Shown here: piece after piece, positions 17,549-26,090 of the stretch
Position numbering within the stretch: position 1 is the stretch's first letter
Layout of the letters: every line of letters begins with the position of its first letter
Assembly: GCA_964439595.1 (NCBI GenBank)
Contig: CAYTOK010000002.1
Coordinates: 62,001 to 126,000 of the forward strand
DNA length: 64,000 nt
Direction of reading: 5' to 3'
From: CAIJXB01 sp964439595
GTDB taxonomy: Bacteria; Chlamydiota; Chlamydiia; Chlamydiales; Rhabdochlamydiaceae
The notes under the pieces: model-generated
What the model was told of the DNA's origin: nothing
What the model saw: only the letters and a program-made list of their open reading frames with translations
Databases searched by the model: none
Translations under genes and position numbers: made by a program

Positions 17549-18333
17549 TAAAATATCCTCGCACGTGTTTTTAAGGAAAAAAAGAGGAGGGCAAATAAGC
17601 AGCTTAAGCCAAGTAATACCGCTGAAAGAGCGTTTACTACAGGAGAAATTCCCGTTCTTAGCATTGACATGATATATAAAGACAGAGTTTGGGAGGAGCT
17701 TCCTGCGCAAAAATAGGATAGAATAAAATCATCGAAAGAAATAATGAAAATAAGAAGCCCTGTGGCTATTAAAGAGGGGCTAAGGAGTGGCAGGGTTACC
17801 TTAAAAAAGGTTTGTATCGGAGTAGCTCCTAAAACTAAAGAGGCCTCTGTGATTCTTTTATCGAGTTCATGGTATCTAGCATAGAGGATGGGAATAGAAA
17901 AACCAAGACCCAAAACAGTGTGCGCAAGAATTAGAGTGATAAGCCCTAAAGGAATCGCTGTTAAAGTGAAAAAACCAAGTAGGGCAACCGCTAAAACAGT
18001 TTCCGGGATAACAATATTTCCATAGTAAAGAAAAAGAAGCTGCTTAATTCGGCCTCCTTGTGCTACGTAAAAAATAAGAAAAACACCTAAGAGCAAGCTA
18101 ATAAGAGTGGCAAAGCTGGCAACCAATAAAGAGTTAAAAAATGAATTCCAAATATAAGGAGAGCGAAAAAGTTCCTCATACCATTTCCAAGAAAATTCAG
18201 TCCAGGGAGAGGGAAAGCTATCCACGTTAAAAGAAAAAACAAATAAGACAATGATTGGTAGATAAAGGAAGCTATACGTTGCTAGAGTGAAGAGAAGATG
18301 TAATAACTTAATGAATTTACTTTTTGTGGTCAT
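17548..18333 (-). CDS. potC: polyamine ABC transporter permease PotC
   Basis: This inner-membrane permease subunit has 261 residues with six predicted membrane spans. The conserved EAA loop that contacts PotA is visible as TEASLVLGATPIQTFFKVTLPLLSPSLI near residues 160-187. FSWKWYEELF and SFDDFILSYF are typical PotC segments. The start overlaps the end of potB by 17 bp, and the stop overlaps the potD start codon. Confidence 0.93.
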   Translation of the reverse strand: MTTKSKFIKLLHLLFTLATYSFLYLPIIVLFVFSFNVDSFPSPWTEFSWKWYEELFRSPYIWNSFFNSLLVASFATLISLLLGVFLIFYVAQGGRIKQLLFLYYGNIVIPETVLAVALLGFFTLTAIPLGLITLILAHTVLGLGFSIPILYARYHELDKRITEASLVLGATPIQTFFKVTLPLLSPSLIATGLLIFIISFDDFILSYFCAGSSSQTLSLYIMSMLRTGISPVVNALSAVLLGLSCLFALLFFSLKTRARIF

Positions 18334-19207
18334 AGGCCCTACTAGAGGTGAATTGGGGTGTTAGGACTCTATTAAGAAATACATAGAGTAAAAAGGAGGA
18401 AACTAAAAGCACAAAACAAGAAACCACGGTAAAAGCAGCCCCTAGAGATCCTGTTTCATCTCCTAGTATATAACGTGCAACTACGCTTCCAACAAACATT
18501 TGTTTATCTCCGCCCATAAGCTCTGGAATAGCAAACTCTCCAAAAGAAGGGATGTAGACAAGAAAAAAACCGGATCGGATGCCCGTTAAGCTAAGGGGCA
18601 GCATAATTTGTCTTAACGTCTGAAGCCAGCTAGCGCCGAGGTCAACGGAAGCTTCGATAAGGCGGTAATCAAATTTTTCTAATGAAGAATAGATCGGAAG
18701 AACCATGAAGGGAAGGTAGTAGTATACCATCATAACCATTGTAGCAAAAAGAGAGTTCATGAATTCAATAGGTTCATGGATGATTTTGCAAGACATCAGT
18801 AAGTTATTTAAAAACCCCTCTCTTTCTAATACAAAAAACCAAGCATATACATGGAGGAGAAAGTTTGTCCAAAAGGGAATAACAAGTAGAAAAAGCAAAA
18901 AGTTTTTAATTCTTTTTCCGCGAAACGCCATAAAGTAGGCAAGGGGATAAGCAACAATAAAACAAAGAATGGCGTTGCTGATTCCAAGTAAAACGGAAGA
19001 CAGGATGACTCTCATATAAGTAGGAGTCAAAAAAAGAGAAATTTTTTTTAGGGTTAATCCTTGAATAGACCCCAGATCAGAAAAGGCAAGAAAACTTGTG
19101 CATACAATAAGAAATAAGGGAATGTAGAAGAAAAGAACTTGCCAAATTAGAGCTGGGGCTCCTAATGCAAAGGGGAATTCGGGAAGTTTTAAGCGGGAGT
19201 TTTTCAT
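18317..19207 (-). CDS. potB: polyamine ABC transporter permease PotB
   Basis: This is the first permease subunit, about 296 residues from the ATG at 19207. That ATG forms an ATGA overlap with the potA stop; the frame extends upstream but into potA. Six membrane spans are predicted. The EAA loop reads IEASVDLGASWLQTLRQIMLPLS near residues 185-207 and is followed by SFGEFAIPELMGG, a PotB signature. It pairs with PotC to form the pore. Confidence 0.93.
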   Translation of the reverse strand: MKNSRLKLPEFPFALGAPALIWQVLFFYIPLFLIVCTSFLAFSDLGSIQGLTLKKISLFLTPTYMRVILSSVLLGISNAILCFIVAYPLAYFMAFRGKRIKNFLLFLLVIPFWTNFLLHVYAWFFVLEREGFLNNLLMSCKIIHEPIEFMNSLFATMVMMVYYYLPFMVLPIYSSLEKFDYRLIEASVDLGASWLQTLRQIMLPLSLTGIRSGFFLVYIPSFGEFAIPELMGGDKQMFVGSVVARYILGDETGSLGAAFTVVSCFVLLVSSFLLYVFLNRVLTPQFTSSRAYDHKK

Positions 19208-20295
19208 TTTTCTAAAATTACCGCGTTTTCTTTTTGCCAATACAGGTGTACCTCATTGTCATAGTCAATAACCTCTTGTGGAAAATGCTCTTCATTTTGC
19301 TCAAATACTTGTAATTTGAGTTGGTTTTTTAAAAGCACATTGTATTGAGTGGATCTTCCATGATATACAATGGAGTCTACTGTTGCTTTAAGGGTATTGG
19401 AAAAGTTTTTAGCTTCTTTTTTAGAAATTAGAATTTTTTCAGGACGTATGCTGATAAGAATATCACAACCTTCTACCATCCATTCTTTTTTATGGGGGAT
19501 AAATAGTTTAAAAAGACCTAGGTCCGGAATTTCGATTTCGGGGTCTTCCTCGAAATTTTTTAGTTTTCCCTGTAAAATATTGGTGGTTCCCACAAAGTTA
19601 GCTACAAAAGAAGAATTGGGGAATTCATAGATTTCTTTAGGTGTTCCTATTTGTTCTATTTCCCCTTTGTTATTCATGATAGCCATCTGGTCGGCCACTG
19701 TAAGAGCCTCGAATTGATCGTGGGTTACGTAGATAAACGTTGTTTTTAGCTTGTCTTGTAGCTCGATTAATTCAATGAGCATTTTTTCGCGTAGTTTAAA
19801 GTCTAAAGCTGCAAGAGGCTCATCTAACAGAAGAACGGAGGGTTCATTTACAATAGCTCTAGCCAAAGCAACGCGTTGTTGCTGTCCTCCAGATAGCTGA
19901 GAGGTGAGCTTGTAGATGTGGTTTTCGAGGTCAAAGGCTTCTAAAATTTTAAGCACCTTCTGTCTAATTATTTCTTTCGGGAGCTTTTTTATTTTAAGGC
20001 TGTAGGCTACGTTGTCAAAGACATTTAAATGAGGGAATAATGCATAGTTTTGAAATACAATATTGATAGGTCTTTGATGAATGGGAAGGTGAGTGATGTT
20101 TTCATCATCTAAAAGAATGTCTCCAGAATCTGCTGATTCCAATCCCCCGATAAGCCGTAACAAGGTAGTCTTTCCACAGCCACTTGGGCCCAAAAGAGCG
20201 AAAAACTTTCCGCCTGGAATGTGCAGGGAAATATTGTTAATAATAGTCCCTTCTGCCAGATTTTTTTTTATATTTTTTAGTGTAATGCTTCTCAT
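19204..20295 (-). CDS. potA: polyamine ABC transporter ATPase PotA
   Basis: This 363-residue ATPase powers polyamine import. Walker A GPSGCGKTTLLR (about residues 36-47), the Q-loop (VFQNYALFPH), the ABC signature LSGGQQQRVALARA, Walker B VLLLDEPLAALD and the H-loop (VTHDQFEA) are all present. The C-terminal TOBE-type domain (from about 240; ISIRPEKILIS) is the regulatory part typical of PotA/MalK proteins. It is the first gene of the minus-strand run potA-potB-potC-potD, whose members overlap, so one transcript is likely. Confidence 0.96.
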   Translation of the reverse strand: MRSITLKNIKKNLAEGTIINNISLHIPGGKFFALLGPSGCGKTTLLRLIGGLESADSGDILLDDENITHLPIHQRPINIVFQNYALFPHLNVFDNVAYSLKIKKLPKEIIRQKVLKILEAFDLENHIYKLTSQLSGGQQQRVALARAIVNEPSVLLLDEPLAALDFKLREKMLIELIELQDKLKTTFIYVTHDQFEALTVADQMAIMNNKGEIEQIGTPKEIYEFPNSSFVANFVGTTNILQGKLKNFEEDPEIEIPDLGLFKLFIPHKKEWMVEGCDILISIRPEKILISKKEAKNFSNTLKATVDSIVYHGRSTQYNVLLKNQLKLQVFEQNEEHFPQEVIDYDNEVHLYWQKENAVILEK

Positions 20296-20484
20296 CAGGG
20301 CCTATTTCAAAAATGACTTCTATTTTTTTAGAGCTCATTCTACTTCTTTAGCTATTTTTTTGCAGTGGAAAAACCTAGTTATATGCCAATTTTTACTATT
20401 TTTCTTCTTCTCGAGAGTCTTTTGTGGTTTATAATTTTTTGTTCGGGTAAAAATGAGGGGAATTTTAGAAAAAAGAGACTTTTT

Positions 20485-21438
20485 ATGGATAAAAAAAAAA
20501 TAGTCATTATTGGATCAGGTCCTGCAGCCTATACCGCTGCTATTTATGCAGCTAGAGCAAATTTATTCCCTGTAATTTTTGAGGGTTTCTACTCCGGAGT
20601 ATCTGGGGGTCAACTTATGACAACGACTGAAGTGGAAAATTATCCCGGTTTTCCAAAGGGAATAGAAGGTCCTGCTTTAATGGATCTTTTTAAAGAGCAA
20701 GCTATCCGTTTTGGAACAGTGATATTTCCGGAAGATGTTGTTAGTGTAGATTTTAGTAAACATCCTTTTAGTATTAGAGGGAGCAAAAATTCCTTTGAAG
20801 CAGATTCTGTGATTATTGCAACAGGTGCTACAGCTAGAAGATTAGACGTGCCAGGTTCTAGAGAGGGGGAGTTTTGGCAAAAAGGGGTTACAGCCTGCGC
20901 AGTTTGTGATGGGGCTGCTCCTCTTTTTAAAAATAAAGATCTTTTTGTTTTTGGAGGAGGAGACACTGCTATTGAAGAGGCTATTTTCTTGACAAAGTAT
21001 GCAAAAAAAGTATATTTAGTTCATCGAAGAAACGAGCTTAGAGCATCTAAAATTATGCAAAAAAGAGTACTAGAACATCCTAAAATTGAAGTGATTTGGT
21101 CCCATACCCTTTCTGAAGTTTTAGGGGATAAATTTGTTCACTCTGTTGTATTAGAGCATGTGGAGACTGGAGAGAAAAAAACAAGGGAAGCCGGTGGAGT
21201 TTTTTTTGCTATAGGGCATGTTCCTAATACAGGGTTTTTAGGAGGACAGGTGCCTTTGCATGAAAACGGATATATTAAGGTGCTACCCGGTTCAAGTCGT
21301 ACTGAGGTTAAAGGCGTCTTTGCAGCAGGAGATGTGCAAGATCATGTATATAGACAAGCAATCACAGCAGCCGGAAGTGGTTGTATGGCAGCTATAGATG
21401 CAGAAAGATGGCTTTCAGAAGAAGGGCTTGGTGGTTAA
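20485..21438 (+). CDS. trxB: thioredoxin reductase
   Basis: This flavoenzyme reduces thioredoxin with NADPH. The ATG at 20485 gives 317 residues beginning at the FAD site KIVIIGSGPAAYTAA. The upstream extension of the frame is AT-rich and unlike the family. The redox centre is CAVC in TACAVCDGAAPLF near residue 140. The NADPH fold FVFGGGDTAIEEA follows near 155, and GVFAAGDVQDHVYRQAITAAGSG closes the FAD site. The gene order with acpS nearby resembles Chlamydia, but here one extra gene lies between them. Confidence 0.96.
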   Translation: MDKKKIVIIGSGPAAYTAAIYAARANLFPVIFEGFYSGVSGGQLMTTTEVENYPGFPKGIEGPALMDLFKEQAIRFGTVIFPEDVVSVDFSKHPFSIRGSKNSFEADSVIIATGATARRLDVPGSREGEFWQKGVTACAVCDGAAPLFKNKDLFVFGGGDTAIEEAIFLTKYAKKVYLVHRRNELRASKIMQKRVLEHPKIEVIWSHTLSEVLGDKFVHSVVLEHVETGEKKTREAGGVFFAIGHVPNTGFLGGQVPLHENGYIKVLPGSSRTEVKGVFAAGDVQDHVYRQAITAAGSGCMAAIDAERWLSEEGLGG

Positions 21439-21439
21439 T

Positions 21440-22255
21440 GTGAAAAGGCAATTTTTTCTTTTTGCACTTTTAACATCCTCTATCTTGCAAGGCCTTGAAG
21501 AGAGTCCGTGGCTTGGAGATGTCTACGCATTCAATTTACACTCAGATGTGACATATAGTAAATACCGCTATATAGATAATGCAACGCTCCAGCCAGCCTA
21601 TGCGTACAATAACTACCTGAATGATGTATCTGTTTCATGCACCCCTGCCGCTTCTTTGGGGGTAGAATTGGGTCTTGAAATGGCTAGGACTCCAAACCAA
21701 TTGTATGGCTTTCGAAGTGTTTTCCTAGCTTCCCGTTATAATGTTCTCGATGACATACAAGGAGACCCTGTTAGTGTCATCTTTGGACTTATTTTAAGAG
21801 GAGTGGGTGGTAGATCTACGCGGGATGTAAGCTCTCCTTACGCTTCTTATATGAACTATGAAGCCTTGTGCTCTATAGGAAAGGAATTTTCCAAGAAAGA
21901 GAATTGGACAAGTAGGGGCTTTGTCATGGGAAGTGTAGGAATAGCGAATCACGGCTCTTTTTGGAATAGGGTTTATGCTTCTTTAGAAGGTAAGTGTTTA
22001 GAATCTCAAGTTATAAAGATGTTTGCCTCCGGATATTTTGGCTATGGTAAATCTAAAATTGTGGATACTAGCCATTTTAGAGGATGGGGATCAGTCCGCC
22101 ACAGTTCTTTAGATTTAGGGGTGGAATATCGGTATATCTTATCTTTATGGGGAGAGCTAGGCGTTTCTTATGCATATAGAGTTTTAGCAAAGTCCTATCC
22201 ACAAAATGTACAGACAGTGGAGCTTTCTTACTTTTTGCCATTTTCTTTATTTTAA
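21440..22255 (+). CDS. putative outer-membrane beta-barrel protein
   Basis: This is an unrecognised protein of about 271 residues. The likely start is GTG at 21440, one base after the trxB stop, which gives a signal peptide (VKRQFFLFALLTSSILQGLEE). Earlier starts would lie within trxB. The mature protein is rich in Tyr, Ser and Gly with alternating polar and hydrophobic residues (VEYRYILSLWGELGVSYAYR, VELSYFLPFSLF) and ends in phenylalanine. These are marks of a small outer-membrane barrel. Only one or two cysteine pairs are seen. The stop overlaps the stop of the convergent acpS gene by 4 bp. Function is not known. Confidence 0.6.
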   Translation: MKRQFFLFALLTSSILQGLEESPWLGDVYAFNLHSDVTYSKYRYIDNATLQPAYAYNNYLNDVSVSCTPAASLGVELGLEMARTPNQLYGFRSVFLASRYNVLDDIQGDPVSVIFGLILRGVGGRSTRDVSSPYASYMNYEALCSIGKEFSKKENWTSRGFVMGSVGIANHGSFWNRVYASLEGKCLESQVIKMFASGYFGYGKSKIVDTSHFRGWGSVRHSSLDLGVEYRYILSLWGELGVSYAYRVLAKSYPQNVQTVELSYFLPFSLF

Positions 22256-22647
22256 GTAATACTTACCCAAATAGCTGTTGTTGCAACATAAGACTTGCAG
22301 TGGCTAATAGAGATGAGAATAATGGGGTTTTCAAAGCGTTTTTTTGCTCTTTCTGAAAAAAAAACACAAGGCTTCCCCAAAGAATCATTTAATACTTCGA
22401 TGTCAAGCCAGGAAAGACTCTTACCAAATCCCGTCCCCAGGGCCTTGGCAATTGATTCTTTTACGGAAAAACGGGCAGCAATATGAGATGAAGGGTCTTT
22501 ATGTTTTAAACAGTACGCTTGTTCTTTTGCAGAAAATAGCTTGTCTAGGAAGGCTTGACCATGACGTTCATAGCTTTTCTTTATTCTAGTTATTTCAAGG
22601 ATATCGTTGCCTAGTCCTTTAATGGGAGGTTCTTTAGTTTGGTTCAT
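22252..22647 (-). CDS. acpS: holo-[acyl-carrier-protein] synthase
   Basis: AcpS transfers phosphopantetheine from CoA to AcpP. From the ATG at 22647 the protein is about 131 residues. The magnesium-binding start GLGNDILEITRI and the second signature RFSVKESIAKALGTGFGK are intact. The start lies inside the last codons of the PIN/TRAM gene, so the two may be translationally coupled. A longer start at 22692 would extend further into that gene and is less likely. Confidence 0.93.
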   Translation of the reverse strand: MNQTKEPPIKGLGNDILEITRIKKSYERHGQAFLDKLFSAKEQAYCLKHKDPSSHIAARFSVKESIAKALGTGFGKSLSWLDIEVLNDSLGKPCVFFSERAKKRFENPIILISISHCKSYVATTAIWVSIT

Positions 22648-23713
22648 CATCAAGACTTTCTGTAAAGTTAGGGAATAAGTTTTCAGCATCACACGCGTTG
22701 CAAAAAACCATACGGCCGGAAGATGTATGTTTTACAGAAAGAACTTGAGCATCTATCGTAGCCCCTAGATGTTTTCCCCCGCCATTTACAACGACCATTG
22801 TGCCATCTTCTAAATAGCCAATTCCTTGACGAGGTTCTTTGCCATGTCTTTGGATTTTTATTTTAATATACTCTCCAGCTTCTGTAAGGGGTTTTAATGC
22901 AGTAGAAAGCGAGTGGAGGTTGATGATAAGGATTCCCTCAAGAGAGAACGTTTGGATTTTTGAAATATCAGAAGATAAAATATTAGTATCTAAAAGTCTT
23001 GCTAGACGAATGAGTTTTCCAAACGAGTCTTTTACTTCAGGGAAATCCGTTTCACTAAAGCGGATTCCAAGGTCTGTAAGAGCTTCCAGCTTTTTTACTA
23101 GTTCTAAGCTTTTTTTGGATTGAATTTTTGTAGACTCATCTCCAATTTCTATTTGAGCGTAAAGCTCTTTCATAACAAATCTAGGGATGATTAAGTAGTT
23201 ATTAAAAACTCCCGTGATCGCAAGATCTAAAAGTCTTGAGTCGGTAAGTGCAGATCTATCTAGTAACAGATCTTTTTTTCGTTTAGAAATAGGAGCAAAT
23301 TTGATGAAGGGGACGCTAATGCAAAATTCATCAGCTGCTTTTAGTGTCATAATCGTTCCAAGGTAAGTTCCAAGGAGAAATAAAGAGATTTTAATGATTT
23401 CTACTATACTAGGGTCTAGGTGAATTGAAGGAGAGCTAATGTTTATTATAGCATTAAAAATAAGAACTAAGGCCTCTCCCATAAGATAGCCTATAAAGAT
23501 TCCTATGATTGCGATGTTAAAAGAGCGGAGATTGAATCTTTTAAAGAGGTAGTCGATTCCGACTAGAATACACCATAACAAGCTGCCAAGAAGAGCGCCT
23601 TTTATGACATTTTCTTGGATAGGTCCTTTTCCTGAGGAAACTGTGTATGTAGTAATAAAAAAAATAGAAAGGATGAGGAAAAGAGTTCTTAGGAATAATA
23701 GAGAAAGGTTCAT
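22634..23713 (-). CDS. membrane-anchored PIN/TRAM protein, YacL type
   Basis: From the ATG at 23713, preceded by GGAAGAGG, the protein has about 359 residues. Four membrane helices lie within about 1-135. A PIN-like nuclease domain follows (LLLDRSALTDSRLLDLAITG, IPRFVMKELYAQIE). The C-terminal TRAM domain binds RNA (GIGYLEDGTMVVVNGGG). The usual PIN aspartates are partly replaced: the family's DTS..IDGRI appears as DRS..TDSRL, so activity is uncertain. YacL-type proteins are widespread but poorly understood. Confidence 0.85.
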   Translation of the reverse strand: MNLSLLFLRTLFLILSIFFITTYTVSSGKGPIQENVIKGALLGSLLWCILVGIDYLFKRFNLRSFNIAIIGIFIGYLMGEALVLIFNAIINISSPSIHLDPSIVEIIKISLFLLGTYLGTIMTLKAADEFCISVPFIKFAPISKRKKDLLLDRSALTDSRLLDLAITGVFNNYLIIPRFVMKELYAQIEIGDESTKIQSKKSLELVKKLEALTDLGIRFSETDFPEVKDSFGKLIRLARLLDTNILSSDISKIQTFSLEGILIINLHSLSTALKPLTEAGEYIKIKIQRHGKEPRQGIGYLEDGTMVVVNGGGKHLGATIDAQVLSVKHTSSGRMVFCNACDAENLFPNFTESLDDEPN

Positions 23714-23925
23714 CGCAGCCTCTTCCTTACGTAAATGGGTTGAAAGTCTTACTTTTCGGATTATAGGGTTGGGCCTATTTTTTGTTAACAAGATTTTTAA
23801 AAAAAGTTTGAGGATGTCTCTTTTCTTGATGTTTTGTGTGAATAAATTATTTATTGCTGGTTGATTTTTTATTTCAAAATGAAGTACAATCATTGTGATT
23901 TTAAAATAAAATTACGGGGTTTATT

Positions 23926-24546
23926 GTGAACATATATAATGATCAAAGATTAGCGTCCTTTTCTGCTCTTAATGGATTTACAGGATTATGCTTAGGAGAA
24001 AAAGGTTTTAATGTAGTAGCGGGGGTAAGTCTTTTGTCCGGGGCGGCCCTTGGCGGCTCTTATTGGGTTGTTAACTCTTTTATTGGAAGCCGACTTCTAA
24101 ATCTGATGCAAAATAGGGTAGCCTCTTCTTTAGCAGAGTTTCCGGAAGTTAATTCTGAAAGGTTTGTTTTTATCGCGGCCCATGTGGCAGATTTTGCAGC
24201 TAAGGCTTTTGTTGCTTGGGCAGCTCTTTGCTGTTTGGGTGCTGCCGTACCTCTTTCTTCAGCTATGATTACTCTAGGAGTTTCTCAGTTGCTTTATCTT
24301 TTTTTTAGAAATTTACCCTATAAAGATAAGGCGATGGCCTTATTTGTAGAGACCCCTATTGTTAGAGTTGTTGATCATTTTATTGAAACTGTAGAAGTTC
24401 TTGCTGAAGAAGTTGTTGGAGATGTTCAAACAACAGCTGAGTATGTCTATTCCTATATTCCTTTGGCATCAGTACAGTCTTGTGTCCCGAATTCGCAAAG
24501 AACAGAACAAGGGGATCTTCCCGTCGCTGAAATGGTTCCTTATTAG
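23926..24546 (+). CDS. putative Inc-like membrane protein
   Basis: This is an unrecognised 206-residue protein starting at GTG 23926 after ACGGGG. Two hydrophobic zones are visible, about 25-55 and 78-125, each long enough for a helical pair. A polar C-terminal third is rich in Glu and Val (VVDHFIETVEVLAEEVVGDV). No signal peptide is seen. The profile resembles chlamydial inclusion-membrane candidates, but only hydropathy supports this. A good terminator follows at once, so it is probably transcribed alone. Confidence 0.6.
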   Translation: MNIYNDQRLASFSALNGFTGLCLGEKGFNVVAGVSLLSGAALGGSYWVVNSFIGSRLLNLMQNRVASSLAEFPEVNSERFVFIAAHVADFAAKAFVAWAALCCLGAAVPLSSAMITLGVSQLLYLFFRNLPYKDKAMALFVETPIVRVVDHFIETVEVLAEEVVGDVQTTAEYVYSYIPLASVQSCVPNSQRTEQGDLPVAEMVPY

Positions 24547-24554
24547 GGTAGTAA

Positions 24555-24586
24555 TGGGCGCTCTTTATAAGGGCGCCCCTTTTAAA
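24555..24586 (+). terminator. rho-independent terminator
   Basis: GGGCGC (24556-24561) pairs with GCGCCC (24573-24578) across an 11-base loop and is followed by CTTTTAAATTT. It lies 9 bp after the stop of the gene at 23926-24546 and just before the stop of the convergent hsp20 gene, and may serve both. Confidence 0.75.
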
Positions 24587-24587
24587 T

Positions 24588-24986
24588 TTATCCTTTTTTA
24601 ACAGAAATTTTTTTCTTGTGACATTCTCCGCAAGTTTTGGGAAAGGATACTGTTAAAATTCCATCTTTGCAGGTGGCGTCTACTTTTGTTTCATCCACCT
24701 CGCCAGGAACAGTCACTTGGTAGAAAAAGCTGCTATGAGCTTTGCGATAGAATTTTTTATCTTTTCGTTCTTCTTTTTTTTCGGCTTTAATAAATAACAT
24801 GCCATTTTCAAAATGGATGTCGATTTCTTCCGGCGTGATTCCAGGAAGGGCGGCTTCCACGTAGGTGTTTTTTTCGTCTTCTAGGATAGACACTCCGGAA
24901 CTTTCATGGAAATGGGTGGGGGACTTTTCTTCCGTATCGTCAAAACAATAAGGAAAAAAAGAAGGCCATAAAGAAAGATCTTTCAT
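24588..24986 (-). CDS. small heat shock protein, Hsp20 family
   Basis: This is an ATP-independent chaperone of about 132 residues from the ATG at 24986, which is preceded by AAGGAG. The alpha-crystallin domain spans about residues 30-120: YVEAALPGITPEEIDIHFENG through GILTVSFPK, the conserved end strand. The C-terminal ISVKKG supplies the I-x-V oligomerisation motif. The N-terminal arm is rich in Phe and Ser as usual. No CIRCE inverted repeat is visible upstream. Confidence 0.93.
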   Translation of the reverse strand: MKDLSLWPSFFPYCFDDTEEKSPTHFHESSGVSILEDEKNTYVEAALPGITPEEIDIHFENGMLFIKAEKKEERKDKKFYRKAHSSFFYQVTVPGEVDETKVDATCKDGILTVSFPKTCGECHKKKISVKKG

Positions 24987-25178
24987 AAAAAACTCCTTGT
25001 TTAATTGATTAATTACCATGTCTTTATTATTTAATATTACACCAGAGCGGTCAATTTAAAAATAATAATTATTCTTCTTGTTTATTTATAGTGAATAAGT
25101 TAGATTTTTTCTTTAAAAGAGAATGTCTCTGGTCACTAATCAAGAAAACCTTTAAAATGGATGAAAAAAGGAGTTTTT

Positions 25179-25652
25179 ATGAAAATACGTCATGGTTTAG
25201 CTATTGTTTTGAGTGGAGTTATTTGGATGGGGGCCGGGTTTTTCTTACTGCTTAAGGGTTTTTCTTTGTTATTACATCCACAAATAGGGAAGACGGCTAT
25301 TTTAATCCCTTTGATGAACTCTTTTGGGGCGGGGGGAGAGCAGGCTTCTTTAGTTCTTGTTTCTTTGGGGTTAGTTATTGGGTTTTTAAAGGGAAGAGTA
25401 GTTCTTGGTAAGGCAGCTAATAAGGTGATTGGAAGGATTTTAAGTTTACATAACCCCTTTCCTATTTCTTCTTTATATAGCAGATCATATGTTATTTTGC
25501 TTTCTTCTATGATTGCTTTGGGGGTTTGTTTAAGATGGATCCCTGTTCCTTATGATGTAAAAGGAGTTATAGATGTAGCTATAGGCTCTGCTTTAATTAA
25601 TGGTTCTGCATTTTATTTTCGTTATTTTGCAGAGAAAAAAACTAAAGCTTAG
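25179..25652 (+). CDS. small integral membrane protein
   Basis: This is a protein of about 157 residues with three or four membrane helices and no recognised family. The ATG at 25179 follows AAAAGGAG. The first helix (LAIVLSGVIWMGAGFFLLLKGF) begins at about residue 7. Further hydrophobic segments lie at about 45-65, 93-115 and 125-145. The loops are short and mostly basic. It lies between hsp20 and the convergent rlmH, whose stop is 2 bp away. The role is unknown. Confidence 0.75.
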   Translation: MKIRHGLAIVLSGVIWMGAGFFLLLKGFSLLLHPQIGKTAILIPLMNSFGAGGEQASLVLVSLGLVIGFLKGRVVLGKAANKVIGRILSLHNPFPISSLYSRSYVILLSSMIALGVCLRWIPVPYDVKGVIDVAIGSALINGSAFYFRYFAEKKTKA

Positions 25653-25653
25653 A

Positions 25654-26079
25654 CTATTTGTGATAACCGGATCCTTTTTGGATTTCAGAGGCTCTATAGA
25701 GTTGTTCTAAAAGAATGAGTCGAATCATTTGGTGGGTAAATGTGAGTTTAGAAAAGCTTATGGTGGTTAGAGCTTTTGTGAGGATTTGCGAGGGAATCCC
25801 CTCTGCTCCTCCGATAACAAAAGAGAGTCTGCTGCCAAGTTTTTCTAAAGTAGAGAAGAGTGTCTTTGAGAACTCTTCGCTGGTAAGTTGCTTGGCGTCT
25901 ACAGATAAAACAATAGGAGAGTTTTCTTTTCCTAAAAAGGCTATTAGCTGGTCGCTATCTTTAGCAAGAACCCACTCAATTACCATATGAGGAGAAAGTC
26001 TTTTTTCGTATTCACTTAAGGCCTCTAAAAGCCAAGGTTCTTTTGTTTTGCCAATCGAGAAGATTTTAATTTTGTACAT
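25654..26079 (-). CDS. rlmH: 23S rRNA pseudouridine-1915 N3-methyltransferase
   Basis: This SPOUT-family enzyme methylates a pseudouridine in 23S rRNA helix 69. It has 141 residues, close to the family norm. The knotted SAM-binding site is visible in FVIGGAEGIPSQIL and the C-terminal LTFTHQMIRLILLEQLYRA, ending in KGSGYHK. The N-terminus KIKIFSIGKTKEPWL is characteristic. It is divergent from lgt with only 11 bp between the start codons, so promoters must lie within the neighbouring gene. Confidence 0.95.
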   Translation of the reverse strand: MYKIKIFSIGKTKEPWLLEALSEYEKRLSPHMVIEWVLAKDSDQLIAFLGKENSPIVLSVDAKQLTSEEFSKTLFSTLEKLGSRLSFVIGGAEGIPSQILTKALTTISFSKLTFTHQMIRLILLEQLYRASEIQKGSGYHK

Positions 26080-26090
26080 AGGGGAGCCAT

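Noticed and set aside
24986..25180. CIRCE-type heat-shock operator upstream of hsp20
   Set aside because: The TTAGCACTC / GAGTGCTAA pair is absent in the upstream region.
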